Part shown: piece after piece, positions 12,601-22,546 of the stretch
Position numbering within the stretch: the first letter of the stretch is position 1
How the letters are laid out: every line of letters starts with the position of its first letter
Program-made: the position numbers and the translations under genes
Assembly (NCBI GenBank): GCA_963693315.1
Contig: OY856187.1
Coordinates: 46,214,235 to 46,278,234 of the forward strand
Direction of reading: 5' to 3'
DNA from: Diogma glabrata
Lineage: Eukaryota; Arthropoda; Insecta; Diptera; Cylindrotomidae
Length of the DNA stretch: 64,000 bases
Notes under the pieces: generated by a model
What the model saw: the letters and a program-made list of their open reading frames with translations, nothing else
Database searches by the model: none
What the model was told of the DNA's origin: nothing

Positions 12601-15600
12601 GCTGGCAGTGTGGCGATCCCACTTTCAAGACCTACTGAATAGGACGAACGAAGTTCATCCTATTCGAGCAATTGCTCCATCAACTGAAGAGATTTTTGTC
12701 CCTTACCCAGCAATAGAAGAAGTGGAAGCTGCCATTAAAAAACTGAAAAATGGCAAATCACCAGGTTTCGATGGAATTCCCGCAGAACTTCTGAAAAATG
12801 GAGGAGCAGCTCTGGTCTCACGTATATACGATCTGATTCTTGCAATCTGGGACCAAGAAGAACTACCTGATGAATGGAAAACAGCTCTCATTGTTCCGCT
12901 ACATAAGAAAGGTGACCGTTTAAAGTGTGAAAATTATCGTGGCATCGCACTGTTGAACACTGCATATAAAATACTAGCTAATGTTGTACTTGCTCGACTC
13001 ATCCCGTTCGCCGAATCTATCATCGGTGACTATCAGTGTGGTTTTCGTCCCAACCGCTCAACCACAGATCAATGTTTTACATTAAGGATGATTCTAGAAA
13101 AATGTTGGGAGTACAACATCAGCATTCACCAGCTCTACGTTGATTTCAGGCAAGCATATGATAGTATCATCCGCGACAACCTCTGGTCCGCACTCATATG
13201 CCTTGGTATCCCAGAGAAACTTGTTTCTCTGTGTAAACTCACAACATCGGGATCAAATTGTAGAATAGTAATCGAAGGGTCAGTTTCTGATCCTTTCGAT
13301 ATAACATCAGGTGTTCGACAAGGTGATGCACTCGCGCCCGTACTATTTAATTTGGCGCTGGAGTACGCGATAAGAAAAAGCCGAATTGAGACACAAAACT
13401 GCATATATAACAAATCTAGTCAAGTTCTTGGCTACGCAGATGATATTGTGCTTCTTGGACGTAGAACAAGCGATATTAAGGATAGTCTCTCTCAGCTTGA
13501 AAGAAATGCTAAACGGCTTGGATTATGCATCAACACCAGCAAAACTAAAGTGTTAACAACATCTAAGAACATACCTCCCGGAAATCTGGATACTGGCGAC
13601 TATGAAGTGGAACGCGTGGAAAACTTCAAATACCTCGGGTCTGTAATAACATCGTCAAATGACATGCAGGCAGATATCAAAGCCCGTGTCTCTGCCGCAT
13701 ACAGAGTTTTCTACGCATACTCAAAACTTCTGCGATCAAAACATCTTTCGCGGTCGTGTAAACTCACACTTTACAAAGCATTGATACGACCTGTGCTTAC
13801 ATTTGGAAGTGAAAGCTGGACACTGACTTCCTCCGATTGTAGAATTCTATCAACATTCGAGAGGAAAGTCATACGAACAATTTATGGTCCATGTAAAGTT
13901 GCTGAAAATCAGTATAGAATCCGAATGAATCATGAAATCAGACAGCTTCTTGGAGGCTGCGATGTAATCGGATTCATTAAATCCAACCGGATTAGATGGT
14001 TTGGTCATGTAGAAAGGGCTCCATTGGAAAGAATGATAAAAAAAGCGTCCCAACAACAACCAGCTGGTGTTCGTCGAAGAGGAAGACCTAGACAACGCTG
14101 GCGTGATGACATCATCCAAGACCTTCGTGATATAGGATGTCGAAACTGGGGTCAACTGGTCATGGAACGAGATGATTGGAAGCTGGTGGCACAGACGGCA
14201 AAATCCCTTCATGGGATGTAAACGCCAGAGAGAGAGAGAGAGAGAGTTCCTTTTGGTTATGTTCATGTATCATATCAGTTCTCTTTCAGCAAATTTTAGA
14301 CAATCTGAGTACCACAACTGGGGACTACGTCTAAACCAAAAACAACCCTGTGCTAGAACTATTTTAGTTGCACTTGACCTGTCAAAAGCTTTCGACACAG
14401 TGTCACATGCTGCACTACTGAACGACCTATTCAACACCAATCTGCCAGGTCTAATAAAGCGCTGGTTGTGCAACTATCTAAGAGGCCGCCAAACATACGT
14501 TGAGTTCCATAATTGTAGATCTAAGATGAGAGTGCTCAGACAAGGAGTTCCACAAGGTGGAGTTCTCTCGCCTTCATTATTCAACCTTTACTTAAGTAGT
14601 TTACCTGCACCACCGGAATGAATAACTATCACGTCATATGCAGACGACTGCACGGTGCTTGCAACAGGAAACAACACTGGAACAACTCACCAATGTCCTA
14701 CACACCTACCTCAACACCTTGAATGAATGGTTTAAAACCAAAAAATTGAAATTGTCCACTGAAAAGTCCACTTCCACACTTTTCACCACATGGACGAAGG
14801 AGGTAAATACAACACTCAACATCTGCATTGACAACACTAATTCCTACTGTGAAAAATCCAAAACTGCTGGGGGTAACATTCGATCCAATACTTAAATTCA
14901 ACGCTCATGCTCAACAAGTAAATATAAAACTTAAAAACAGGAATAACGCACTGAAAGCTCTAGCGGGCAGTTCGAGGAGTAAGGATAAAAGCACAATAAT
15001 AACGGCATATAAAGCAATAGGAAGGTCTTTCATAAATTACGCTGCTCCCATATGGACACCCCAAGTCGCTAACACCCACTGAAATAAGTTACAGATAACA
15101 CAGAACGCAGCCCTGCGTATAGCAACCGGATGTCACCTCATGGCCCACCGAGATCACTTGCACGAAGAATGTAACATATTGAAAGTCCGTGAACACAACG
15201 AAATGCTTACCAAACAATATCTTTGGTTCTGTCATAGAGAGCAACATCCCTGCAATGACACCTTATCCATGACAACACCACCTAGAGACATAAGAAGGAC
15301 GGCGAAATGCTTCCTACAAGTGAAACTGCCACGCAGCACCAGAACCATCCTAGCGCAGTTAAGATCCGGTTGCTCACGCATCTTAAATAACTACATGAGT
15401 AGAATTGACCATGAAATTGTTGACAAGTGTCCCATATGTGAGGGCACGCCACATGATCCTAACCACCTTTTCAATTGTCCAGAGAAACCAACCGACCTGA
15501 CGAAGGAAGATCTGTGGTACCGCCCAAGGACAGTAGCAGATTTCCTGAACCTGGACTTGGAGCCGGAAGAATAGCACCTCCACGCGTCGCTACAACAACA

Positions 15601-18600
15601 ACTAAACAAAATTGTATGCAAGAAGGCAAATCGTTTATGTACAGGGTGGATAGTAATGGACCCAAGACATTATAGAAAGATCTAAACCCGGCTTGTTTTA
15701 TAAACAAACAGTCACGATCAGTTAATAATTCAATCATTTGGTGCTTAATCAGTATTTCATAATCGTTCGATAATGCTGGCAGAAGACTAATTGGTCTATA
15801 ATAGTCGGTAAGTTTTGTGGGAAAAGACGGCTTCGGGAGAGGCAGATGAGGTTGTAATTATTGTGTTTATCAGATGCAGATGTATCGGGAAAAAGACGAC
15901 ATTATCATTCTTATGAAGTTTATAGGTATGTTATCCAACCCAGTGGCATTTTACCAAGAAGACAGCCCGTCAAACTTCAACTGATAAAACATTGCGAAAG
16001 GAGATCGAATATTTATTTTCAGTAATGGTTTCATCTACTCTATCATTAATTAAACCAGACAGTTGTAGTGCAAAATGTGAATTTAATCTTGTTCCACAGT
16101 TGTTTTACAGGTTGATCTATATTCTATATACTATAAGAAGCGGTTCCAAACAACTTCTGTTATTTCCTATTAAAAGTGTAACACGGTTTCTATACTTGTA
16201 GATGTTCCAGTTATCTGGAGTTGGATCTTATTTATAGGCTGTAAATGCCAGTTACTTAATAGTAATAGATTTTGCGTCCACAAAAGCAGGAGTAAGCTAT
16301 GGATTATAATCGTTAAAGCTGTTTAACAAACAGAAGATTAGTCAGAATACTATTATTCAAAGATTTGTATTCTCTAATATCGAAAGATACTGGTGGTTTA
16401 GGAGAATAGAAATTAAAGGAATGCATGTTTAAAGATTTCTAGAACCCAGAATTGATCACTCAGGATTACGGGTCTACCATCATCGAAAACAAAAAAACGA
16501 GAGCCATAATCTACATCGAAGTGTGTTGGTTTATTATTGTAGAGAGGTTTGTCATCGAATCTCTCAGAATATGCACTTCAAAAAAATGTTCTATTTAGGG
16601 CTGATATGGCGTGGTTGGATATGGCGAATCTAAAATTGATTCCACAGCTGTACATGTACTGAACGGTGTAATTGAAGCAACTGAAGATTTTGTTTAGGTG
16701 AAAATTAAATTTAGTTCAATTAATTTCAAATATGTACTTCTATTTTCTATTCATGAAATAAGACCAAAGTAAATTTTTTTCTTCAACCACATACTGTTAT
16801 ATCGCATGTAACAATTTTAATTTTTGATAACAATTTTAAATAAACCTCGTTCTGTTGTCAGGAAAATGTTTACAAGTAGCTGTCAAAATGGTTGGCAAGT
16901 ATTCTTTTCAGTGTGATTTACAGTTATTTTCGGCGTTAAATTTCAAGTAGATTTAGGTTATGCGTTTGATATAAGCGTGGTGTCCAGTTAGTTGCTAAAC
17001 GATCAATCAGCTGAGGTACTTTGACATCAATTGCTGGGCATTAGAAACAGAAAAGTTCCTGCTAATTTAACCACAGGCAAAATTAGATTGCCTCATAACT
17101 TTTAAAAGTTAGTGACGCCAAGAGAAGAATTGGTTGAAAGCTATTTCCAAATATTCTTATCAATTAATAACAATCACGTTTTGGAAAGTGAACGAGCCCC
17201 TCTAGAACGAAAACTTCAACGAATTTGCCAATATTATTCTAACATTTAAAGCGATGCAGTAATATAAGAAGCCCGTCGACACTGTTGTGAGATAAATCGG
17301 CTAATTTAGTTTTGTTACAAAAATTATTTTAACAAACGTTTTTCAAGGACACGATGTTTGCAGTTAAAAAAATTAAAGAACGACCTCGTAGAATCAACAA
17401 TCTTGACAAAATCTTTAAAGAATGAATACGGTGCATCTAGAAAATTTAGTCTTATCAATAAATGCAAAAAGTTATTTGTTTTAAATTACTAACCCAAATG
17501 TTTCCTTTTTCATACCGTTTATGACCTATAAAGGAACGTAGGCTATGAATAACTGTCCCGCACTGCTATTACTAACAATTCGATCAATTTACACTTTAAT
17601 TTTTTATTTAATCTATTATTCATACTAGGAAGGCCCGGCGTGCTTCGCTACGCTTATAAATAAAGTTTTTGCGTAGACATTTTGTTGACGTAGAAGCAAT
17701 GATTTCAAAAAGTGGTAACGAGAAATGCTAGCATATAATTTTTAATTTTTCTTTTTAAATATATGAATGAAAAATAATCAGAACTCTAGCTGATCAGTTC
17801 GGATATATGAAAAATTAGCGATCAAATAAGTTTTCAAGTAAGCTTATTTTATCTCTAACTTATTTGATCGCTAATTTTTCATATATCCGAACTGATCAGC
17901 TAGAGTTCTGATTATTTTTCATTCATATATTTAAAAAGAAAAATTAAAAATTATATGCTAGCATTTCTCGTTACCACTTTTTGAAATCATTGCTTCTACG
18001 TCAACAAAATGTCTACGCAAAAACTTTATTTATAAGCGTAGCGAAGCACGCCGGGCCTTCCTAGTTAATTTTAAAGCATGAATAGAACACATTGAAATTT
18101 CATCTATAATAATGATTGATGCATTATTAATATATGTGCCATGTACACTGTTTGGAGTTATATTTGGCATTGAATTCTCTAATAATGGAATTGGTAATTT
18201 GAAAACATTATGCAAAGTTCGCCGCCCAATCAAAAGAGTTGATGCAATACCACTGAAGGCAGTTACAATACACGAAAGATTTAGTGAATTAAATTTATGA
18301 ATGATTGCCGTTTGAACAAAAGTTTTGCCACAACCTGCATGAGCTGTCAAGAAAAAAAGCTAAAGCATTCGGAGGAACATTCAAACCACAGATAAATGCA
18401 AATAATTGACGAAACTGTTTTGGTGATTGAATTTCTGAAGCTTCAAGTAAACATTCACGCTATTCATTATCATTTGTTGCAATACCTCGAGCTTCACATG
18501 CTGCAACAAAAGTAGGGTAGGGTACACCTTCATACATACGTAGATCAAAAAAAGATTTTGGACCACGAACATGCAACAGAAGTAAACGCATATGAAACAA

Positions 18601-21600
18601 TTCTATATCTTTTGGAGTAACCATATATAATCGAGCAACAACTTTATCAGCCCCACGTTGTCTTCTTTTCCACGATTTACTTTGGTCATACCAAACATAA
18701 TTAATTCTGTATACAAAAACTCATTAGCTAAATTATCAATGGAATTCAAATGGAAAAATGCTAACAATTTTGTTCTTGATACATTTGCGACTGTGCCAGC
18801 CACATTACCATTCCTGATATAAACATTTTGTCTATTAGGCAAATGACAATCAAGTCGAATAATTGTATGAGATTGAAAATGCATTGGAAATTCAAATATG
18901 CGCCAAGCAGCTTCAGTCGAACCAACATACCGTCCATTCAAAAAATCTTGAATTTCATTTCCACAATCGCATCATCATTATTCACTGCATTCTCTCCATT
19001 CACTCTCAATTCAACATTGGCAGAATCATACTCTTTATATACATACTTGTAAACATATTTCACACTTTTAACAGTCGTACATATTTCCACGTTAATATGA
19101 CAATTGAATTTTGCAAGAAGATAAATATTATACGGAACAACATATCTATTATCAAGAGATGCACCACGTACATCAACACTCATACCATTATCACGTCGAC
19201 GGTACAAAGGATAACCATTCACATATTCTTTAATATTTTCAGAAAAAGGTTTTGGAAAATTATTACTACATTTACCACTCTCATACAAACAGAATTGGGA
19301 TTTAGAGCACCACATGGTTCATGCATCATATGACGTTTCACATATTCATGTAATTTAGGAAAAAGAATGGGATCAGGGATTTCAGTACATACAAATTTAT
19401 TAATCATTTCATTTCCATCAATTCTATCTTCATCTGACAAATTTAACAAAATTCATGATTTTTAAAAATAGCAACCACATCAGTTTGAACAGCATCATTA
19501 AAACGACGAATATCACATTCTCTGTTAACTTTTATAACCATTGACACATCAGCAGTAACATTCTCAGGTCTTTCACAAAATTCATGCATTGATTTAAAAG
19601 AACGAACAAAAGGATTCACACGATCTAACTCAAAACCTATCTTACGCATAAGAAAAAATTCGAAATGAAATTTAAAACATAGAAAAACAATATGTACGTT
19701 TATTCACATTCAAAGAAATAAATATACTAACAGCTGAGAAAAAATTAAATATAAAAAAGAATAACAAAATAAAGTTCGTTGTTCGATAGCAAATATATTT
19801 TTATATGTATGTAAACTTATAATGCATATGTATAGAAAAAGTTTTCCGTATATAATAACTTTTTTATTTATGATCCGATTTGTTTGAATCCGGATCCCAA
19901 TATAGGTTACACTAATATCAGTTAGCTGTGAAAATTTGAATTGAATCCATCTGCGAATAAAAAAGCCTTATGCTCCACAAAGTTTTAATCTAGCGTATTA
20001 ATATATAAGAAGATACAGTGGGCTGGGAAAACACTGATTTGATCAACTATCTATTGAATGTTTTTCCTATTCATAAATCAAATTGGTTGTCTATCGGTCA
20101 AAAAATGGGGCGACGGAGTTGTAAATTTTTGTGATAGTCCTTGGTCGGAACTGGGTTCTGAGTACTTCTAGGGCGTAGACCCGTCCATCTCGAGAAGCTA
20201 TCGAGTTCTTAATAGCAAGCCACCACAAATCGCTGCCGAAGTAGTCAAACTACCGGTTGTTCACGCATCTTAAATAACTACATGAGTAGAATTGACAAGG
20301 AAAATGTTGACAAGTGGCCCGCAAATGAGGGCACGCCACATGATGCTAACCACCAATTCAATTGTTCAGAGAAACCAACCGACGTTACGAAGGACAGCGG
20401 CAGAGTTCCTGAATCTGAACTTGGAGCCGGAAGAAAAAAGCACCTTATTTTGTCGCTACAACAACTATCGGTCAATTGGAAAACCGGTGTCTCATTCGGG
20501 GAGTGTCTAGCACACAAGTCGGGCAAGCTTAGTAGTCATGTCATAGTGACGCACAGGAACTTTTTATTTCGATCTAGTTTTTAAAAAGGATCTATGTGCG
20601 GTTGTGAATTGTGATAAATATTTTAATTGCTGTTATATAAAAAAACAAAAACTTTATTTTTTAAATACTGTTCGAATTTTGCCAACTCTAGGTAAAATTG
20701 CTTATAATATTCCCCATTGGGAGTTGTAGCATTGTATGAAGTGAACGACCAGCTGGTGGAAGGATACGTTTAACCCACGTTCTTCGCAATAATCTTTATT
20801 GAAAAAATTGCGTTGGGGTGTACGTTGGCCTTGTCGAAAGCTACATTTTCTCTAAATAGTTGTTCAGTAAGTGTTTATTTTAGACAAACAATTGTGTGAA
20901 CAAATGCTTTATTCTAAGCAAGGAAATTAGACAAAATTTTGGCAAAAAAATCACAGCTAAAATAATCAACCCAACGAAGTTCAAATTCCGTTGCGCCTAC
21001 TCTGTAAATATTATGGGAGTTATACGTGATAGGATGCCAAATATTTTCATTTATCGTGGCAGAACACACATCTAAATCCCGGTAGTAGATTGACAGTTCT
21101 TAAGCAAAACTGGAGTTTAATTTTTGGGATGTAGGAGTTTATCGTGAGAAGCCCTGTGCTATGCGTTTTTGTGTAGGATTCGACCTAGGTAGCACTCACC
21201 AATAACTATTGTTCAAAACCTGAAGTTATACACATTAAGTCACAGAATGCGGTGCGGGTGATGTGAATATATTTTGATGTTTGATGATTTCTAAATTGAA
21301 ACTTCATCACATATTTAATGAAACTGAATCATTTTCCCGCGTTTGCACAATTCTTAATTGTATATTTTTATAATTTTTTAAATTTATTTACAGCAATTTT
21401 CCTGAGTTAATCGAGACAACAGTTTTACCAATAGTCGGCGAAGATGTTGAACGTCAGTATGTTTGTGTTACGCTACAAGTAATGCCGATTGAAGGTTATC
21501 CGGATATAAGCCCTCAGTTTAAATTAAAAAACCCACGTGGCTTAGATGACAATAGTTTGAACTTAATAGAAAAATCGGTTAAAGATAAACTCAAAGAATC

Positions 21601-22546
21601 AATTGGTCTTCCTGTCGTATTTGATTTAATTGATGTTGTACGAGAACATTTAACATCAAGTAACCTACCATCAGGCCAATGTGTTATATGTTTATATGGT
21701 TTTAAAGAAGGCGATAATTTTACAAAAACTGAATGCTATCATTTTTTGCATACATTTTGTTTGGCACGTCACTTAATTGCATCGAAAAAAAATTATCAAG
21801 AGGAGCAAGATAAATTACCAGCTTGGCAGCAAAAATTATCTAAACCGTTTCAATCGGTTTGTCCGGTATGTCGGGAGGTTATAAGTGATGATGAAGAACC
21901 GTTGCTTAATGCTCCACCACCGTCAGAACTAGAAAATGCGCCAAAATTTCAACTAACGAATGATCTTAAAAACTTACAAATGAAAATGTCGGATTTATTT
22001 TTACATCAAAAACAACGTGGTGGTATTATTGATTTGGATGCTGTTGATCATAATATATTATCGTTAGAAAATGATGAAGATAATGATTCAGATAGAAAAA
22101 ACAATGTTGGTAATGACGATGAAGTAGAAAAAACAAACGGCGAGGTTTTAAATAATACTGCAACAGGACAAGCACCACAACAACCGATACTTCATAATAG
22201 CCAGCAGCATAATAACTCAAGACATCATCACCACAGTAATCATCATACACATAATAGACATAACTATCATCACCATCATCACAACCAACATGGTTATAAT
22301 CATCATCGTGGAAATCATTTTCGTAGTGGAATTGGTGGAGGCGGAGGAAGTATAGGAAGTGTACAGGGAAATAATAATAGTGGAACTGGAAATCGTAATC
22401 AAAGTAATGATAACCTGCAAAATAGTGCTAATATTCCAAATACTCATAATAGTGGTTATAGTAATCGAAATTATAACCGACATCGACGTGGAGTTCATCA
22501 TACACAAAATAATACACAACAACCATGTAGCTCTAATCCTAGATGA
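9614..22546 (+). CDS. RNF25: RNF25-type RWD-RING E3 ubiquitin ligase, three exons, giant second intron
   Basis: Exon 1 is 9614-9621, exon 2 is 9717-9788 and exon 3 is 21394-22546. The joined frame is 410 residues; both introns are phase 2 with gtaagt donors and ag acceptors. Residues about 1-110 are an RWD domain (ELIETTVLPIVGED, then YPDISPQF and LKNPRGLDD). The RING starts at Cys123 with CVICLYGF, then CYHFLHTFCLARH, and closes with CPVCRE at about 183-188; the zinc ligands form a C-x2-C-x14-C-x1-H-x2-H-x2-C-x33-C-x2-C layout with the long last loop typical of RNF25. The C-terminal third is low-complexity: acidic/Asn-rich, then His-rich (about 300-340), Gly-rich and Asn-rich. RNF25 passes ubiquitin from UBE2D/E enzymes and in mammals acts in the response to collided ribosomes. 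Intron 2 is about 11.6 kb and filled with transposons. A gene finder using only long ORFs would start at Met57 and miss half of the RWD domain. Confidence 0.92.
9789..10813. other. Start of RNF25-like intron 2, no element recognised
   Basis: Intronic AT-rich sequence between the exon 2 donor and the RTE insertion. I see no coding potential or inverted repeat that can be supported. It ends with the first copy of the RTE target-site duplication at 10800-10813. Confidence 0.4.
10973..11134 (+). repeat. Two tandem 81-bp units in the RTE 5' region
   Basis: Units begin at 10973 and 11054 with aagcgtctgttctccatg and end with ggctcgctatataaa plus a variable tail. They differ at only a few positions. 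Each unit also contains two related GCGTCTGT motifs. Duplicated 5' units in some LINEs act as promoter monomers; whether that holds here is inference. Confidence 0.88.
11237..14221 (+). CDS. RTE endonuclease-reverse transcriptase, intact 994-residue ORF
   Basis: An apurinic-like endonuclease domain occupies about residues 28-275: MGTWNVLSL near 29, the LQELRWPGSG metal-binding Glu near 61, VVGDFNAQIG near 167 and the terminal DTDHMLVIF near 260. A reverse transcriptase domain covers about 490-790, with NYRGIALLNTAYKILANVV, QCGFRPNRSTTDQ, DFRQAYDS and the catalytic GYADDIVLLG near 732. The C terminus carries the RTE-typical RWFGHVERAP ... RRRGRPRQRWRDDI region. The enzyme nicks target DNA and copies its own RNA from the nick. 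No stop or frameshift interrupts it, which is exceptional in this window. Met at 11237 is used; a later start at the MGTWNV Met is possible. Shorter frames antisense to it are shadows. Confidence 0.95.
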   Translation: MNSVHRPRNISDSLLERPRKLYPDYDLKMGTWNVLSLRRPGDLLKLTQQVESYTLDIVALQELRWPGSGIHETAKGYTLYYCGHQNGGEFGVGFLIHRRVNQHVIDFCPITMRLCTLRIRTQKFNVTIVNVHAPTEDKADDIKDLFFLELEEVINNIPRHDIKIVVGDFNAQIGRIAELKTHIGPNSLHHTSNNNGFRAAELAMMYDLVISSTFFPHKRIHKATWKSNDGRTENQIDHVMISKRHSTSITDVRSYRGADMDTDHMLVIFKYKCKLSSTFNRQAKKTVRWNVEAFKHPETLNRYQEIITQNIEEHDISSEMPLNIQEEWQTLQSTIIAAAQTTIGKRPPKSHNEWFDDECRQSVENKQKLREKWLTRNTRSSQADYLCARKASAKLLRKKKREHMKSCIENINQHAANGNSKECFANARNLTKDFHPRSTAIKNVNNELTTSERDVLAVWRSHFQDLLNRTNEVHPIRAIAPSTEEIFVPYPAIEEVEAAIKKLKNGKSPGFDGIPAELLKNGGAALVSRIYDLILAIWDQEELPDEWKTALIVPLHKKGDRLKCENYRGIALLNTAYKILANVVLARLIPFAESIIGDYQCGFRPNRSTTDQCFTLRMILEKCWEYNISIHQLYVDFRQAYDSIIRDNLWSALICLGIPEKLVSLCKLTTSGSNCRIVIEGSVSDPFDITSGVRQGDALAPVLFNLALEYAIRKSRIETQNCIYNKSSQVLGYADDIVLLGRRTSDIKDSLSQLERNAKRLGLCINTSKTKVLTTSKNIPPGNLDTGDYEVERVENFKYLGSVITSSNDMQADIKARVSAAYRVFYAYSKLLRSKHLSRSCKLTLYKALIRPVLTFGSESWTLTSSDCRILSTFERKVIRTIYGPCKVAENQYRIRMNHEIRQLLGGCDVIGFIKSNRIRWFGHVERAPLERMIKKASQQQPAGVRRRGRPRQRWRDDIIQDLRDIGCRNWGQLVMERDDWKLVAQTAKSLHGM
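14326..15612 (+). pseudogene. 5'-truncated Jockey-like LINE: reverse transcriptase and C-terminal zinc region
   Basis: The reverse transcriptase starts abruptly at about GLRLNQKQPCARTI, continues with ALDLSKAFDTVSHAALL (catalytic Asp), GVPQGGVLSPSLFNLYL and, after a stop near 14620, TSYADDCTVLA, so the catalytic Asp pair survives. Frame changes near 14700 and 14850 and a stop near 15080 break the ORF. The C-terminal part (15140-15574) contains TILAQLRSGCSRILNNYMSR and a CPICEGTPHDPNHLFNC zinc motif, ending at EPEE followed by a caacaacaac-type tail. These C-terminal motifs are common in Jockey-group LINEs of insects. The exact clade is not certain. The intact RTE lies just upstream (14244), so the region has been a repeated target. 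Confidence 0.85.
15613..15955 (-). pseudogene. Fragment of a different LINE reverse transcriptase
   Basis: On the minus strand from about 15955: TGLDNIPINFIRMIMS, then PKPSF..LTDYYRPISLLPALS, then KHQMIELLTDRDCLFIKQAGFR, fused directly to VLGPLLSTLYINDLPSC near 15620-15670. These are ordered reverse-transcriptase blocks 0 to 2 and the block after the first catalytic Asp. The middle, about 80-100 residues with the first catalytic Asp, has been deleted. Frames shift between blocks. It adjoins the 3' end of the plus-strand LINE at 15612, so the two are tail-to-tail. It belongs to the Jockey/I-like group by motif appearance; clade uncertain. Confidence 0.75.
15956..17009. other. Unassigned intronic sequence
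   Basis: No protein motif or terminal repeat recognised in either strand. The open frame at 15992-16201 has no recognisable similarity. Part of this may be upstream helicase sequence too decayed to read. Confidence 0.3.
17010..17290 (+). pseudogene. Helitron helicase C-terminal fragment, plus strand
   Basis: The plus strand reads QLLGIRNRKVPAN, LTTGKIRLPHNF, one stop, KLVTPREELVESYFQIFLS, NNNHVLESERAPL, then after a frame change NEFANIILTFKAMQ and YKKPVDTVV. This order matches the Helitron PIF1-like helicase after motif IV: LLDIGNGKVP, TGKIRLPxNF, LVxxREELVExVFP, NHxWLSERAIL, NEFNNIIL, YKSVDTVV. The piece is inverted relative to the helicase N-terminal half at 18066-18350 and is separated from it by the palindrome at 17624-18065. 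Recognition is by motif memory. It could come from the same element by inversion or from a second insertion. Confidence 0.65.
17291..17623. other. Unassigned AT-rich sequence left of the palindrome
   Basis: No coding signal. It ends with ...attcata immediately before the palindrome arm. Confidence 0.3.
17624..18065. repeat. 442-bp perfect palindrome with 209-bp arms and 24-bp spacer
   Basis: Bases 17624-17832 are the reverse complement of 17857-18065 over the whole 209 bases as far as I can read; the spacer is 17833-17856. Each outer end reads, outward, GCGTAGCGAAGCACGC, then CGGGCCTTCCTAG followed by T. That resembles a Helitron 3' end: a short GC-rich hairpin about ten bases before CTRR, then a host T. 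There is no ORF inside. It joins directly to the broken helicase ORF on its right. It could be a foldback element, a head-to-head pair of Helitron ends, or an assembly artefact. Confidence 0.9.
18066..19655 (-). pseudogene. Helitron Rep/helicase remnant, minus strand
   Basis: In minus-strand order: a pre-Rep segment (19443-19649, VNPFVRSFKSMHEF); a Rep tail (19219-19449, FVCTEIPDP, MMHEPCGALNPNSVCM); a segment with YPLYRRRDNG, VVPYNIYLLAKFNCHINVE and YVYKYVYKEYD, which holds the Tyr motif region of Helitron Rep (18938-19315); then YVGSTEAAWRIFEFPMHFQS and LDCHLPNRQNVY (18800-18940). The PIF1-like helicase start follows, with Walker A AHAGCGKTF and Walker B IIIIDEISMCSIHAL (18066-18350). Helitrons move by rolling-circle replication using this protein. 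Several frameshifts and a stop near 18460 break it. The HUH half of Rep is missing between 19443 and 19449, and the helicase stops at the palindrome, so it is non-autonomous. Confidence 0.9.
19656..20252. other. Unassigned intronic sequence
   Basis: May contain the 5' end of the Helitron, but I could not identify a TC terminus. The part at 20080-20252 is less AT-rich and directly precedes the truncated LINE copy; no motif recognised. Confidence 0.3.
20253..20467 (+). pseudogene. Short 5'-truncated copy of the 14326-15612 LINE
   Basis: Matches the C-terminal end and tail of the LINE at 15367-15600 at most positions: TTAAATAACTACATGAGTAG, the CCACATGATxCTAACCACC zinc region, the GAACTTGGAGCCGGAAGAA end and GTCGCTACAACAAC tail. 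It has an internal deletion of about 25 bases near 20390 and point changes that destroy one zinc cysteine. It is therefore a second, older copy in the same intron and orientation. Confidence 0.88.
20468..21393. other. End of RNF25-like intron 2
   Basis: No element recognised. Terminates with a pyrimidine/T-rich stretch and the acceptor tttacag at 21387-21393. Confidence 0.4.

Larger units (their letters stand above)
10814..14244 (+). mobile_element. Full-length RTE-clade non-LTR retrotransposon
   Basis: The 3431-bp element is flanked by a perfect 14-bp target duplication, agttccttttggtt, at 10800-10813 and 14245-14258. It has a 5' region of about 420 bp with a duplicated 81-bp unit, one long ORF (11237-14221) and a very short 3' end of (AG)n instead of poly(A). 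Simple-repeat 3' tails and a single endonuclease-RT ORF are characteristic of RTE elements. It sits in sense orientation in intron 2 of the RNF25-like gene. A second, 5'-truncated and closely similar copy lies at 43462-44246 on the minus strand. Confidence 0.93.

Noticed and set aside
12703..13413. Minus-strand ORFs inside the RTE
   Set aside because: Antisense to an intact, well-conserved endonuclease-RT frame.
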